64,000 bases of DNA from Desulfococcus sp041737845 (GTDB taxonomy: Bacteria; Desulfobacterota; Desulfobacteria; Desulfobacterales; Desulfococcaceae), in assembly GCF_041737845.1 (NCBI RefSeq), contig NZ_JBGSQX010000147.1, positions 1-64,000 of the forward strand. The letters run 5' to 3'. Numbering within the stretch: position 1 is the first letter of the stretch; every line of letters starts with the position of its first letter. The notes beneath the pieces are model-generated. The model was not told the DNA's origin, did not search any database, and was given only the letters and a program-made list of their open reading frames with translations. The position numbers were made by a program, and so were the translations under genes. Below, one piece after another: positions 53,438 to 62,274 of this stretch.

Positions 53438-55195
53438 TTACCGGACGGTCCATGCCTGACTTCTTTTCTTGATGCCCCGGGTCATCCATCCATAGAAAAG
53501 CCTCACCAGGAGATTGGTCAGGATCACCAGGATGGACATGGCGCAGGCGGCGGCGGTGTCACCGGCGTCATCCATGTTGGCAATGGCCACCGAGGCCAGC
53601 GGGATGTCGGCCGAGTAAAGGAAGATCACCGCCGATACGGTTGCCATGGCGTTGACGAAATAATACATGCCGATTTCCAGGACCGCCGGCAGGCAGACCG
53701 GGACCGTCACCCTGACAAACGTGGTGTAAAAGGGCACCCCCAGGGATTCCGAAACCGTCTCGAATTCCTTGTCAAGCTGTTTCAGCGCCGTGGTGGCGGT
53801 CAGAAAGCTGACGGAAAAAAAATGAATGATGTTGCTGATCACCAGGATGGCCATGGTCCCGTAAAAGAGGTTGAGCGGGTTGGGGATGGTGAACCAGGGC
53901 AGGGTCCAGCCCCTGGCATTGAAAAAAAAGATGTAGGAGAGGCCGATGACCAGTCCGGGCAGGGCCAGGGGGAGAATGGACAGAAAATAGGCGGTCTGCC
54001 GCAGCATCCGCATCCGCCGGGTCTTTTCGATCAGATATGCGGCTGAAAAGGCGATGCAGGTGCCGAAAAATGCCGAATAGGCGCTCATGCGGACGCTGTT
54101 CAAAAAGGCGGCGTATCCGCCCCCGCCGGTACCGGTGAAGCGGTAGTGCCAGAATCCCGGTGAGAGGTTGTAGGGCCAGACCTTGACCAGGGAGGCGAAG
54201 AGCGCGGTGCCGTAAAAGGCGATGATCAGGAAGGCGATGAGACCGCAGAAGGCCAGAAAAATCGTATCCCTTATCTTCTGCGGCGTCGGGGTCAGGGGAA
54301 CGGATCTGGCTGCGATCAGGGAAACCTGCTTCCGCTGGACGATGCGGTCCACGACAAAGGCGAGGGCCGTGGGAATCAGGAGCACCACGCTGACCACGGA
54401 CCCCATGATGAAATTCTGCTGTCCAATGACCTGCTTGTAGATGTCCGTGGCCAGGATGTTGAAGGTGCCGCCCACCACCTTGGGGGCTCCGAAATCCGTG
54501 AAGGCCAGAATGAAGCAGACAAAAACGGCGCTGAGGAGCCCGTACTTGATGCCGGGCAGGGTGACCGTGAAAAAGGTCCGCACTCGGCCGGCGCCCAGGG
54601 AGTCGGCTGCTTCATACAGCCGGGCGTCGGTCATGCCGAGGGCGATGGTCAGGATGAGAACGGCCTGGGGAAAAGCGAACAGCACCTCGGAAATGATGAT
54701 GCCCACAGGGCCAAACAGGTGGATGTCAATGCCGGGAAGGGTGCCGAAAAACCCCTGCGTGATGAGCCCTTTCCGTCCGAACAGATAGACCAGGGCGATG
54801 CCGTTGAGCAGCGTCGGGGCAAAGAGAGGCATCATGGCGAGCCCCTTGAACACCGATTTTCCCGGAATGCAAGTGCGGGTCAGGGCATAGGCATACCCGA
54901 ACCCCAGGGTGACCGCAATGGCGGTCGTCATGAGGGAGACAAAAAGGCTGTTGCCCAGGGAGTGGGACAGAGCGGGGGTTTTGAAGTAATGGATATAATT
55001 GGCAAGCCCCACGAAATCCCCCCGGGGATTGACCATGCTGCGCAAAAAGAGCTGAAAAAGAGGCAGCAGCACCATGACCGTCATCCAGAGAATGAATAGG
55101 AGGATCAGGAGACGTCGGGTCCACGACGCTGTATCGATGCCCTCGAAAAACCCCTGCCTGGGGGCCGTTTCAGCACAGGCGGCGACACGGCTCAT
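53438..55195 (-). CDS. phnU: 2-aminoethylphosphonate ABC transporter permease (fused, two MetI domains), 585 aa
   Basis: Two six-helix MetI-type permease units are fused in one chain, each with an EAA loop: YEAADSLGAGRVRTFFTVTLPGIK in part in the first, and ETVSESLGVPFYTTFVRVTVPVC in the second. The length fits the PhnU-type single-subunit permease of putative AEP importers; Salmonella uses separate PhnU and PhnV. The ATG overlaps the stop of the ATPase gene by 4 bases. Substrate is inferred from the downstream phnX, pbfA and phnW. Confidence 0.88.
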   Translation of the reverse strand: MSRVAACAETAPRQGFFEGIDTASWTRRLLILLFILWMTVMVLLPLFQLFLRSMVNPRGDFVGLANYIHYFKTPALSHSLGNSLFVSLMTTAIAVTLGFGYAYALTRTCIPGKSVFKGLAMMPLFAPTLLNGIALVYLFGRKGLITQGFFGTLPGIDIHLFGPVGIIISEVLFAFPQAVLILTIALGMTDARLYEAADSLGAGRVRTFFTVTLPGIKYGLLSAVFVCFILAFTDFGAPKVVGGTFNILATDIYKQVIGQQNFIMGSVVSVVLLIPTALAFVVDRIVQRKQVSLIAARSVPLTPTPQKIRDTIFLAFCGLIAFLIIAFYGTALFASLVKVWPYNLSPGFWHYRFTGTGGGGYAAFLNSVRMSAYSAFFGTCIAFSAAYLIEKTRRMRMLRQTAYFLSILPLALPGLVIGLSYIFFFNARGWTLPWFTIPNPLNLFYGTMAILVISNIIHFFSVSFLTATTALKQLDKEFETVSESLGVPFYTTFVRVTVPVCLPAVLEIGMYYFVNAMATVSAVIFLYSADIPLASVAIANMDDAGDTAAACAMSILVILTNLLVRLFYGWMTRGIKKRSQAWTVR

Positions 55196-56310
55196 GAGGG
55201 AACCCGGGCATGGGCGTAAACGCGCAACCGGTCTTCGGGCAGGTGAATCGGCAGTTCCATCGCCTCCCGGAGACCGATCCGTCTGACCTTTTCCGCCGTG
55301 ACATCCGCATCGATCATCTTTACAGTAACCGGGTCGATGGGCAGCGTCAGGGAAATCCTGAACAGCGGCCCCCGGTATTCGATGCTGCGAACGCGGGCCT
55401 TCAGGGTATTGTATTTTCCCGGGTCATCGGTATGCACCGCCACGTCCTCAGGCCGGATCGCCAGCGTCACCGGGTGCCCGGCCGGAAGGGACCGGGCGCC
55501 GTTCCCCCCGGAAATGCGGAGCTGGTGGCAGCCGATGCGATACCGGCCCTCTTTGACCTTGACGGCCTCCGGGATGAAATTCATGCTGCCGATAAAGGCG
55601 GCCACAAAGGGTGTCGCCGGTTTGTCGTAAATCTCATCCGGAGCGCCGTTCTGAACCAGCTCCCCCTCTGAAATGACCAGGATGCGATCGGCCATGGTCA
55701 GCGCCTCTTCCTGGTCATGGGTCACCATGAGGGTGGTGACCCCGAGGCGTTTCTGAAGCCGCCGGATTTCCGAGCGGAGCATGATGCGGACCTGGGCATC
55801 CAGGGCGGAGAGCGGTTCGTCAAGAAGCAGCAGATCCGGGGAAAGGGCCATGGCACGAGCCAGGGCGACGCGCTGCTGCTGACCGCCGGAGAGCTGGGAG
55901 GGATATCTGTCGCCGATACCGGAAAGGCCGACCAGATTCAGCAGTTCCTCGACCCGACGGGCCGCGGAGGATTTGTCTTTTCCCCGCCGTGCGAGACCAT
56001 AGGCGATATTCCGGGCGGCCGAGAGGTTGGGAAAGAGGGCATAGGACTGGAATACGATCCCGACATTCCGGCGGGACACCGGCAGGTCGGACACATCCCG
56101 GCCCTGGATTCTGACCCTGCCCCCCGTCAGAGGATCGAGCCCGGCGATGATGCGGAGCAGGGTGGTCTTGCCGCATCCCGACGGGCCGAGTACCGAGATG
56201 AATTCTCCGGGACTTGCACTGAAAGAGATGTTTTTCAGAGCGGTGAATTTTCCGAACGTCTTGGTGACGTTTTCCACCTCCAGATAGGGTCCGTTTACTG
56301 GCTGTGCCAT
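55192..56310 (-). CDS. phnT: 2-aminoethylphosphonate ABC transporter ATP-binding protein PhnT, 372 aa
   Basis: Walker A is LGPSGCGKTTLLR, the signature LSGGQQQRVALARA and Walker B LLLLDEPLSALDA. A C-terminal TOBE-like domain (about 275-365; HPVTLAIRPEDVAV) is usual for CUT1/POTI importers such as PhnT. It precedes the permease with a 4-base overlap and follows phnS by about 69 bases. Confidence 0.9.
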   Translation of the reverse strand: MAQPVNGPYLEVENVTKTFGKFTALKNISFSASPGEFISVLGPSGCGKTTLLRIIAGLDPLTGGRVRIQGRDVSDLPVSRRNVGIVFQSYALFPNLSAARNIAYGLARRGKDKSSAARRVEELLNLVGLSGIGDRYPSQLSGGQQQRVALARAMALSPDLLLLDEPLSALDAQVRIMLRSEIRRLQKRLGVTTLMVTHDQEEALTMADRILVISEGELVQNGAPDEIYDKPATPFVAAFIGSMNFIPEAVKVKEGRYRIGCHQLRISGGNGARSLPAGHPVTLAIRPEDVAVHTDDPGKYNTLKARVRSIEYRGPLFRISLTLPIDPVTVKMIDADVTAEKVRRIGLREAMELPIHLPEDRLRVYAHARVPS

Positions 56311-56379
56311 GATTCACCTGTCTATCGTTTTGGACCGGAGGGCGTCCGGTCCGTTTTGTCCATGCAGCGTCATCTGCCG

Positions 56380-57414
56380 CTATTGGGCGTCACTTTTGCC
56401 GTCGTAGCGCCGGGTCCATTCAGCCAGTATCCTCTCCCGGTTTTTCGCGGCCCAGTCAAAATCGTTAGCAATGAGCTGGCCTTCAGGGTTTTTGGGGAAT
56501 CCTTCGGGGATGGGCACATCCGTGGCATAGGCGGTGACCGGATAGACCTGGGCATACTCTTTCATGACCGGTTCACTGATGGCCCAGTCCAGAAAGGTTC
56601 TGGCCGCCGGTTTGACGGCGTCTTTTTTGATGAGGCAGTTGGCTTCAACATCCCATCCCGAGCCCTCCCTGGGGAAGACCGTGAGGATCGGCTCCCCTTT
56701 TTTCTTCTGCATGAACCCGCGATAGGCAAAGGAGATTCCGATGGCGGTTTCACCGGCGCCGGCCAGCTTGCAGGGCTGGGATCCGGAATGGGTGTAGCGG
56801 ATCATGTTCTGGTGAAGCTTGTCCAGGTAAGCCCATCCTTTTTCTTCACCCATCATCTGCAGGATGGCGGAAACGGTCAGAAAACCGGTGCCGGAAGACG
56901 CGGGATGGGGCATGATGAGCTGGCCCTGATAAGCGGGTTTGATCAGGTCTGCGAAGGATTCGGGAATGGGCAGCTTCATGGACTGGCATTCGACGGTGTT
57001 GACGCAGAATCCGGTCATCCAGGCTTTGATGCCGACCCAGTGGGGCGGGGTGTTTTTGTCTTTCATCTTCGGCCGAACCTTCTCGGCGCCTTTCGGGGCA
57101 TAGGGCTCCACCATGCCGACCTGGTCACAGAGCATGAGGCTCGTTGCGGCCGTCCCCCAGACCACGTCCGCCTGTGGATTGTCCTTTTCCGCAAGCAGCT
57201 TGGCGGAGATGATCCCCGTGGAATCCCGGACGATCTTGACGTTGATATCGGGGTGGGCCTGCTTGAACAGGGCCAGATACCGGGGAATTTCATCATCCTC
57301 CAACGCCGTGTACACCAAAAGATCCTCGGCAAAGCTGGGGGTCGGCCCGGTGATCAGCGTTATCGCCAGTGTCAGCAGGAAAATGCAGCGCGTCAATAAT
57401 GCGGTTCGTTTCAT
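56380..57414 (-). CDS. phnS: 2-aminoethylphosphonate-binding periplasmic protein PhnS, 344 aa
   Basis: ATG 57414 has GAGGAG nine bases upstream and encodes a cleavable signal peptide (FLLTLAITLITGPTPSFAED). The mature part is a type-2 (iron/spermidine-like) binding protein: LLVYTALEDDEIPRYLALFK, DVVWGTAATSLML, HPASSGTGFLTVSAILQMMGE. The GTGF stretch and the surrounding genes point to AEP. It is the first gene of the phosphonate operon, behind a Pho box. Confidence 0.9.
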   Translation of the reverse strand: MKRTALLTRCIFLLTLAITLITGPTPSFAEDLLVYTALEDDEIPRYLALFKQAHPDINVKIVRDSTGIISAKLLAEKDNPQADVVWGTAATSLMLCDQVGMVEPYAPKGAEKVRPKMKDKNTPPHWVGIKAWMTGFCVNTVECQSMKLPIPESFADLIKPAYQGQLIMPHPASSGTGFLTVSAILQMMGEEKGWAYLDKLHQNMIRYTHSGSQPCKLAGAGETAIGISFAYRGFMQKKKGEPILTVFPREGSGWDVEANCLIKKDAVKPAARTFLDWAISEPVMKEYAQVYPVTAYATDVPIPEGFPKNPEGQLIANDFDWAAKNRERILAEWTRRYDGKSDAQ

Positions 57415-57517
57415 TCCGTTCTCCTCGTTGTGACAGGGGTTGGATATTTCAGGTGACTGACGGACGGAAAGGCGGCCGAGAGAGGCGACGGCGTCTTTCC
57501 GGGACATGGATGCGCTC

Positions 57518-57571
57518 TCTATAGCGCACTATTGTTGCCGCCTCGTTAGGATCGTGTGAATTTATGGTTAG
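57518..57571 (-). promoter_or_regulatory. Pho box and -10 element of the phosphonate operon
   Basis: Minus-strand hexamers CTAACC, TTCACA, CTAACG and GCAACA stand at an exact 11-bp period (plus coordinates 57566-57571, 57555-57560, 57544-57549, 57533-57538). TATAGA (57523-57518) lies nine bases downstream as the -10 box. The phnS start codon is about 103 bases further. Confidence 0.7.
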
Positions 57572-57946
57572 TGGTTCTTTATAGAGCGGGTGTGAATCTC
57601 TGAAAAAGGATGCGAACCGAAACCCTAACAAATAGAGATCATATTGATATTTGAATTTAAAACCGCCTCTGTCTGCCCGCGGCGGCCGGGTGGAAACCGA
57701 TGCCGGCGCCCCGCCGGTTGAAATTAAGGCTTCACGAATGCTAAAACTTATGTTATATGCAAAACGTCACAGAGTAATAATTGAGTTTATTTTAAAAATT
57801 TTAGCGACGACAACCCAACGCGCGACGGATTCCCCTAAAGGCACATGCATGCGGCGTGCCGCCCGCCGGGAACCGAGATCCACAACCCTATCGATCATCA
57901 TCGATAATGGTGATTACCCATGTCGCCGTGGACACAAGGGGGCATT
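57572..57946. other. Intergenic region between phnS and pilC
   Basis: No gene is supported. The stretch turns AT-rich near 57730-57805 (GTTATATGC, TTTATTTTAAAAATTTTAG), where a pilC promoter is likely. A GGCAC-TGC pair near 57840 resembles a sigma-54 site but its spacing is one base off. Confidence 0.4.
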
Positions 57947-59155
57947 ATGGCGAAATTTGTATGGACGGCCAGAAACCGGAGGGGCATCGCCCAAAATGGG
58001 CAGATTGATGCGGCGAGCCTTGAGGTGGCGAGGAGCCAGCTCATCAAAAAAGGGCTCAGCGATATCAAGATCAAGGAGAAGCCCAAGGATCTTCTTGATA
58101 ATATTTCGTTTCTCCAGCCGAGCGTGACCAACAAGGACATTATCATCTTCTGTCGGCAGTTTTCGACCATGATCGACGCCGGCCTGCCGATCATTCAATG
58201 CCTGGAACTGCTGGCGGCCCAATCCGAAAACAAGACATTTGTCAACATTCTGAAGGAGGTCAAGGAGGATCTCGAAGGCGGGGCGACGCTTGCCGACGCC
58301 TTGAAAAAACACCCCAAAGAATTCAATGATCTGTTTGTCAACATGGTTGCCGCAGGCGAGGCGGGCGGTATCCTCGATGCCATTTTGAAGCGGCTCTCGG
58401 AGACCCTTGAAAAAGCCGAGCGGCTCAAAGCCAAGGTCAAGAGCGCCATGCTCTATCCCGCGATTACCCTGGCGGTTGCGGTCATCGTTGTCATCGTCAT
58501 CATGATCTTCGTCATCCCCGTCTTTCAGAAGATGTTCGGTGAAATGGGGCAAGCCCTTCCCTCCATGACGATGATGGTGATCCACCTGAGTGAATTCACC
58601 AAGGACAACATCTTCTATATGGTTATCGCAGCCGGTCTTTTGGGTTTCATGTTCAGGAAATATTACGGAACGGACAAGGGGCGGCGAATCATCGACAGGT
58701 TTCTGCTGAAGCTTCCCGTGATGGGCAGCCTGATCCGAAAGGTCGCGGTGGCCAAGTTTACCCGGACCATGGGAACCATGCTGAGCAGCGGCGTCGCGAT
58801 TCTGGACGGCCTGGACATCGTCGCCAAGACCGCGGGAAACAAAATCGTTGAGACGGCTATCTACGGCGTCCGGTCGAGCATCAAGGAAGGTCAGACCATG
58901 GCCGCGCCCCTGGCCGGCAGCGGGGTTTTTCCGCCCATGGTCTGCTCGATGATCGCCGTGGGGGAGTCCACGGGCGCGCTGGACTCCATGATGGTGAAAA
59001 TCGCCGATTTCTACGATGAAGAGGTCGATGAAGCCGTGGAGCGGCTGACGGAAATGATCGAGCCCTTCATGATCTGCTTTCTGGGAGTTGTGGTCGGCGG
59101 CGTCGTCATCGCCATGTACCTGCCGATTTTCAGCATGGCCAGCGGCATCTCTTAG
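57947..59155 (+). CDS. pilC: Type IV pilus inner-membrane platform protein PilC, 402 aa
   Basis: PilC (GspF family) is the membrane platform on which the assembly ATPase turns. ATG 57947 follows AAGGGGG. The sequence has the N-terminal soluble domain (FVWTARNRRGIAQNGQIDA) and two T2SSF repeats: DIIIFCRQFSTMIDAGLPIIQCLELL and VAVKFTRTMGTMLSSGVAILDGLDIV in near form, each followed by the GE-rich signature (MVAAGEAGGILD; MIAVGESTGALD). Three membrane helices are seen. No pilB, pilT or pilin gene is adjacent upstream. The sensor kinase follows after 24 bases. Confidence 0.93.
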   Translation: MAKFVWTARNRRGIAQNGQIDAASLEVARSQLIKKGLSDIKIKEKPKDLLDNISFLQPSVTNKDIIIFCRQFSTMIDAGLPIIQCLELLAAQSENKTFVNILKEVKEDLEGGATLADALKKHPKEFNDLFVNMVAAGEAGGILDAILKRLSETLEKAERLKAKVKSAMLYPAITLAVAVIVVIVIMIFVIPVFQKMFGEMGQALPSMTMMVIHLSEFTKDNIFYMVIAAGLLGFMFRKYYGTDKGRRIIDRFLLKLPVMGSLIRKVAVAKFTRTMGTMLSSGVAILDGLDIVAKTAGNKIVETAIYGVRSSIKEGQTMAAPLAGSGVFPPMVCSMIAVGESTGALDSMMVKIADFYDEEVDEAVERLTEMIEPFMICFLGVVVGGVVIAMYLPIFSMASGIS

Positions 59156-59179
59156 CCATCTTCCACAAAAGGAAGTCTG

Positions 59180-60508
59180 TTGGGCGCCAAGCACACCCTG
59201 AAAATTCGGCCTGAAGACCATGTCACCGGGGGCATGCGCATCAAGCTGAGATGGCTGATCTTTTTTCGGCTGCTCTTCACGCTCCTGCTTCTCGGATCCA
59301 CGGTCATTCTTCACATCAGGGACGGACTTTCCTTCCAGGATCCGTCCCTGATCGTCTTGTACGGCCTGATCTGCTTTCTGGCTGTCGCCTCCCTCGCCTA
59401 CGCCGCCCTGCTCAAGCGGCTCGACCAAACCACGGCCCTGGCCTATCTTCAGATCGCCGTCGACACGGTGGCCGTTACCTTCGTCATCTTTCTGACCGGT
59501 GGTTTTTCGAGTCTTTTTTTCTTTCTCTACCTGGTCGTGATCATGTACGCCAGCATTCTGCTCTTCCGGAAGGGCGGACTGATCATGGCGGTGCTGTGCA
59601 GCATTCAATACGGATTGCTGGTCGACCTCGAGTTCTACGGCGTCTTGAAACCGATGGGGATGCTGGTGAGCTTGACGGCGGCGAATTATGCCTGGAGCTA
59701 CGTGCTCTACAAGGTCATGATCATCATGGTCGCCTGTTTTGCGGTGGCGTTCCTGAGCGGCATCATCGCCGAACAGGAGCGGAGTTCCAGGCGGGAGCTG
59801 GCCGCCATGGAGTCTTACACCAAGCGGGTGGAAAAAATGGCGGCCGTGGGGGAAATGGCCGCCGGCCTGGCCCACGAGATTTGCAATCCACTCGCCTCGT
59901 TGATCGGATCCGTCCAGTTGCTGAAGGACGAAGACCAGGACGGCCGCGGGCAGCGGAAACTCATGCTCATCGTCCTGCGCGAAGCCGATCGGCTGAGCGT
60001 GCTGGTCAACAATTTCCTCATGTTTGCGAAGCCGCCCGAGGGGCAGAGGGAGGTGGTCGACCTTGGAATCGTGCTGGGGGAGACAGCGGGCATGTTCGGC
60101 ACCAGCAGTGCCTATGCCCAGCGGATAAGGATCTCCACGAGAATTGCAGCCGGCATCTGGATCGAAATGGACCCCGGGCAGCTCCGTCAGGTCTTCTGGA
60201 ACCTCCTGTTGAACGCGGTGGAATCCATCGACGGCGAAGGAACCATCGAAATCGAAGCCCGGCAGGAGACGCGCCGGGCCGCCGTCGTGAAGATCCGTGA
60301 TTCCGGCTGCGGCATCCCGGAAGATAAAATCGAATCCATCTTTGATCCGTTCATGACAACCAAGCCCAAAGGCACGGGACTCGGCCTGTCCATCGTTCAC
60401 CGTATCCTGGAGACCCATGACTGCCGTCTGGACGTTGAAAGCGGAACAGATCAGGGCACGACCTTCACCCTCACCTTCAAGACCGTCGATCCCCCCACCC
60501 GATCCTGA
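59180..60508 (+). CDS. pilS: PilS-like sensor histidine kinase, 442 aa
   Basis: The TTG start at 59180 has AAGGAAG about six bases upstream. Six hydrophobic segments (about 25-200) form the PilS-type membrane sensor. A short linker, then the HisKA domain with the phospho-acceptor His in AAGLAHEICNPLASLIGSVQLL, and a HATPase_c domain (FWNLLLNAVESIDGEG, IRDSGCGIPEDKIESIFDPFMTTKPKGTGLGLSI in part). Gene neighbourhood with pilC supports PilS. The partner PilR is not downstream; a convergent gene follows after four bases. It would control pilin transcription through a sigma-54 activator elsewhere. Confidence 0.85.
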   Translation: MGAKHTLKIRPEDHVTGGMRIKLRWLIFFRLLFTLLLLGSTVILHIRDGLSFQDPSLIVLYGLICFLAVASLAYAALLKRLDQTTALAYLQIAVDTVAVTFVIFLTGGFSSLFFFLYLVVIMYASILLFRKGGLIMAVLCSIQYGLLVDLEFYGVLKPMGMLVSLTAANYAWSYVLYKVMIIMVACFAVAFLSGIIAEQERSSRRELAAMESYTKRVEKMAAVGEMAAGLAHEICNPLASLIGSVQLLKDEDQDGRGQRKLMLIVLREADRLSVLVNNFLMFAKPPEGQREVVDLGIVLGETAGMFGTSSAYAQRIRISTRIAAGIWIEMDPGQLRQVFWNLLLNAVESIDGEGTIEIEARQETRRAAVVKIRDSGCGIPEDKIESIFDPFMTTKPKGTGLGLSIVHRILETHDCRLDVESGTDQGTTFTLTFKTVDPPTRS

Positions 60509-60512
60509 GAAT

Positions 60513-61316
60513 TTATCCCTGGCGGGACATCCGGCACAGATGTTTCACATGCGTAAGCATGTCGTGTATCCGGCCGCTGTTCCGGGCGTAATTGGCCTTG
60601 GCCTCCCGGGTGATCGCGTCCTGGACCTTTTCCAGGGGCGGCAGCTCGGGAAGTTCCTTGAGGTTGAGGGAGGAGAATTCGATGGGCTTGAAGGCCAGGT
60701 TCTCGTTGAGGAGGCAATGGTCTCCGTAATCGGTGCCCCCGCCGGTGACATATTCCTTGGTCTGGGTGGCCGGGTCGAACCTTTTAACGGCCTGAAGCAC
60801 CTGAGTCGGCAGGCAACGGCGGTTGATGCGGTCGATCTCCTGGTTGATCAGCGTGCACAGGCTCTTCACCAGGCGATAGTCGGCGTCATGGGATGCGGTC
60901 TCCGGTCTGTCGTCCCGGTCAGCCGACGGGTTTCCGTGAAGGTAATTCTCGCAGGCGCGCCTGAGGGCGTCATATGCCCAGAGCACGAATTTGGCGTATT
61001 CGCCTTTTCGCGTCAGGGCGGAGGGGGTCCAGGCAGGCAGGGCGCAGTCGGTCACGCCGCCCGTTACGGTGAAGATCTCGGGGTTGATTCCGATCGACCG
61101 GTATAGGGCATGGGCCGCCTGCGGCGTCAGCATGAGGTAATTGAGAAAGGCGGCCTTCTCGTGGATGCGGGCCTCTTTTCCCCGGAGCCTGTCGGCAGTC
61201 TGGTGGAGGAACTTGATGCTCTCCTCAAGCTGCACCCGCTCCCCGAAAAAATTGTGGGCCATTTCGGTCAATACTTCGTCAGCCAATGATTCAGGAAAAT
61301 CATCGTGTGACATCAT
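60513..61316 (-). CDS. Hypothetical protein, 267 aa
   Basis: The frame starts with two ATG codons (61316, 61313) after GGGAGGG. The protein is soluble, mostly helical in appearance, with no signal peptide. Stretches such as NFFGERVQLEESIKFLHQTADRL, YAKFVLWAYDALRRACENYLHG and TGGGTDYGDHCLLNENLAF stand out; four to five Cys are scattered. I do not recognise a family. It converges with the sensor kinase (stops four bases apart) and diverges from the TetR gene. Confidence 0.7.
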   Translation of the reverse strand: MMSHDDFPESLADEVLTEMAHNFFGERVQLEESIKFLHQTADRLRGKEARIHEKAAFLNYLMLTPQAAHALYRSIGINPEIFTVTGGVTDCALPAWTPSALTRKGEYAKFVLWAYDALRRACENYLHGNPSADRDDRPETASHDADYRLVKSLCTLINQEIDRINRRCLPTQVLQAVKRFDPATQTKEYVTGGGTDYGDHCLLNENLAFKPIEFSSLNLKELPELPPLEKVQDAITREAKANYARNSGRIHDMLTHVKHLCRMSRQG

Positions 61317-61517
61317 TTTGGATATTTCCCTCCCTGACGCATGCTATGCGGCAAAATTATGCCATCGCCGGGCGCACCTTGCAGAGCGGCGCCTGCCCTT
61401 CATGGCTGGGCCTGACGGAATAAGATGGATTTAAGGAAATAACGCGTTACATTTTTTTCCACGCTTTTTTGGCGGCCTGTGCATTGAACATGGCTGTGGG
61501 CGTGTCTATTATTTAGC

Positions 61518-61546
61518 TTGACCAAATCGATAATATAAAATATATG
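61518..61546 (+). promoter_or_regulatory. Likely promoter of the TetR gene
   Basis: TTGACC (61518-61523) and TATATG (61541-61546) are 17 bases apart in an AT-rich region just upstream of the start at 61587. Confidence 0.5.
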
Positions 61547-61586
61547 AATGTATTTCAAATAAATATAATTCAGGAATGCGTCCAGA

Positions 61587-62219
61587 ATGGGAATCAGGGA
61601 AAGAAAAGAAAGAGAACGGGAGAGACGGCGGCAGCAGATTATTGTGGCGGCCAAGCGCGTATTTTCGGAAAAGGGATTCAACAGATCCACCATGGAGGAC
61701 ATTGCCAAAGAGGCTGAATTAAGCCCGGGAACGCTTTATCTGTACTTCAAGAACAAGGATGAACTCTATGCGTCCCTGTCACTCCGGATTTTGCAGTATT
61801 TAATCATACGGCTCGAGCATGTCAACGGAAATCATGATTTAAATCCCGTTCAGAAGGTTGACGCCCTCAACGAAGCCATGTTCGATGTCTATGAATTCGA
61901 CCCGCTGATCATCATCAACATGGCGCACCTGCAATCGAGCGAAACCCTCAAAAATCTCTCCGATGAACTCCTGGGAGAGATTGAGGCGCTTTCCAGAAAG
62001 TCCCTGGGCGCCATTGCCCGGATTTTCCAGGAGGGGATCGATCAGGGTGTCTTCATTGATGAGCACCCCATCGCCCTGGCCGATATCTTCTGGTCGATGT
62101 TTTCCGGCGTCGTTCTGTGGGAATCCAGCAAAAGCATCATCAACGACAACAAAAACTACCTGAAGGAAACCCTGAAAATCGCCTTCGAGATCTTTGCCCG
62201 CGGCTTAAAGAAGGTGTGA
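61587..62219 (+). CDS. TetR/AcrR-family transcriptional regulator, 210 aa
   Basis: A charged N-terminal arm (RERKERERERRRQQIIVAAKR) leads into the TetR helix-turn-helix: VFSEKGFNRSTMEDIAKEAELSPGTLYLYFKNKDELY in part, the classic pattern. The C-terminal ligand-binding part (about 70-205) is helical with FQEGIDQGVFIDEHP. It lies tail to tail with the acyl-CoA synthetase gene, 55 bases away. FadR-like TetR proteins often control fatty acid genes, so that neighbour is a candidate target, but I see no operator to prove it. Confidence 0.9.
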   Translation: MGIRERKERERERRRQQIIVAAKRVFSEKGFNRSTMEDIAKEAELSPGTLYLYFKNKDELYASLSLRILQYLIIRLEHVNGNHDLNPVQKVDALNEAMFDVYEFDPLIIINMAHLQSSETLKNLSDELLGEIEALSRKSLGAIARIFQEGIDQGVFIDEHPIALADIFWSMFSGVVLWESSKSIINDNKNYLKETLKIAFEIFARGLKKV

Positions 62220-62274
62220 CCCGGAACGCAGCCCCCCGGATCCGGCGGCCCTGAACCGCGATCCGCAGGCCCGT

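Noticed and set aside
57835..57860. Sigma-54-like GGCAC/TGC site before pilC
   Set aside because: The distance between the GG and GC elements is one base off the strict requirement.
57914..60418. 834-codon minus-strand frame opposite pilC and pilS
   Set aside because: His/Asp/Gln-rich antisense product across two real genes; no domain.
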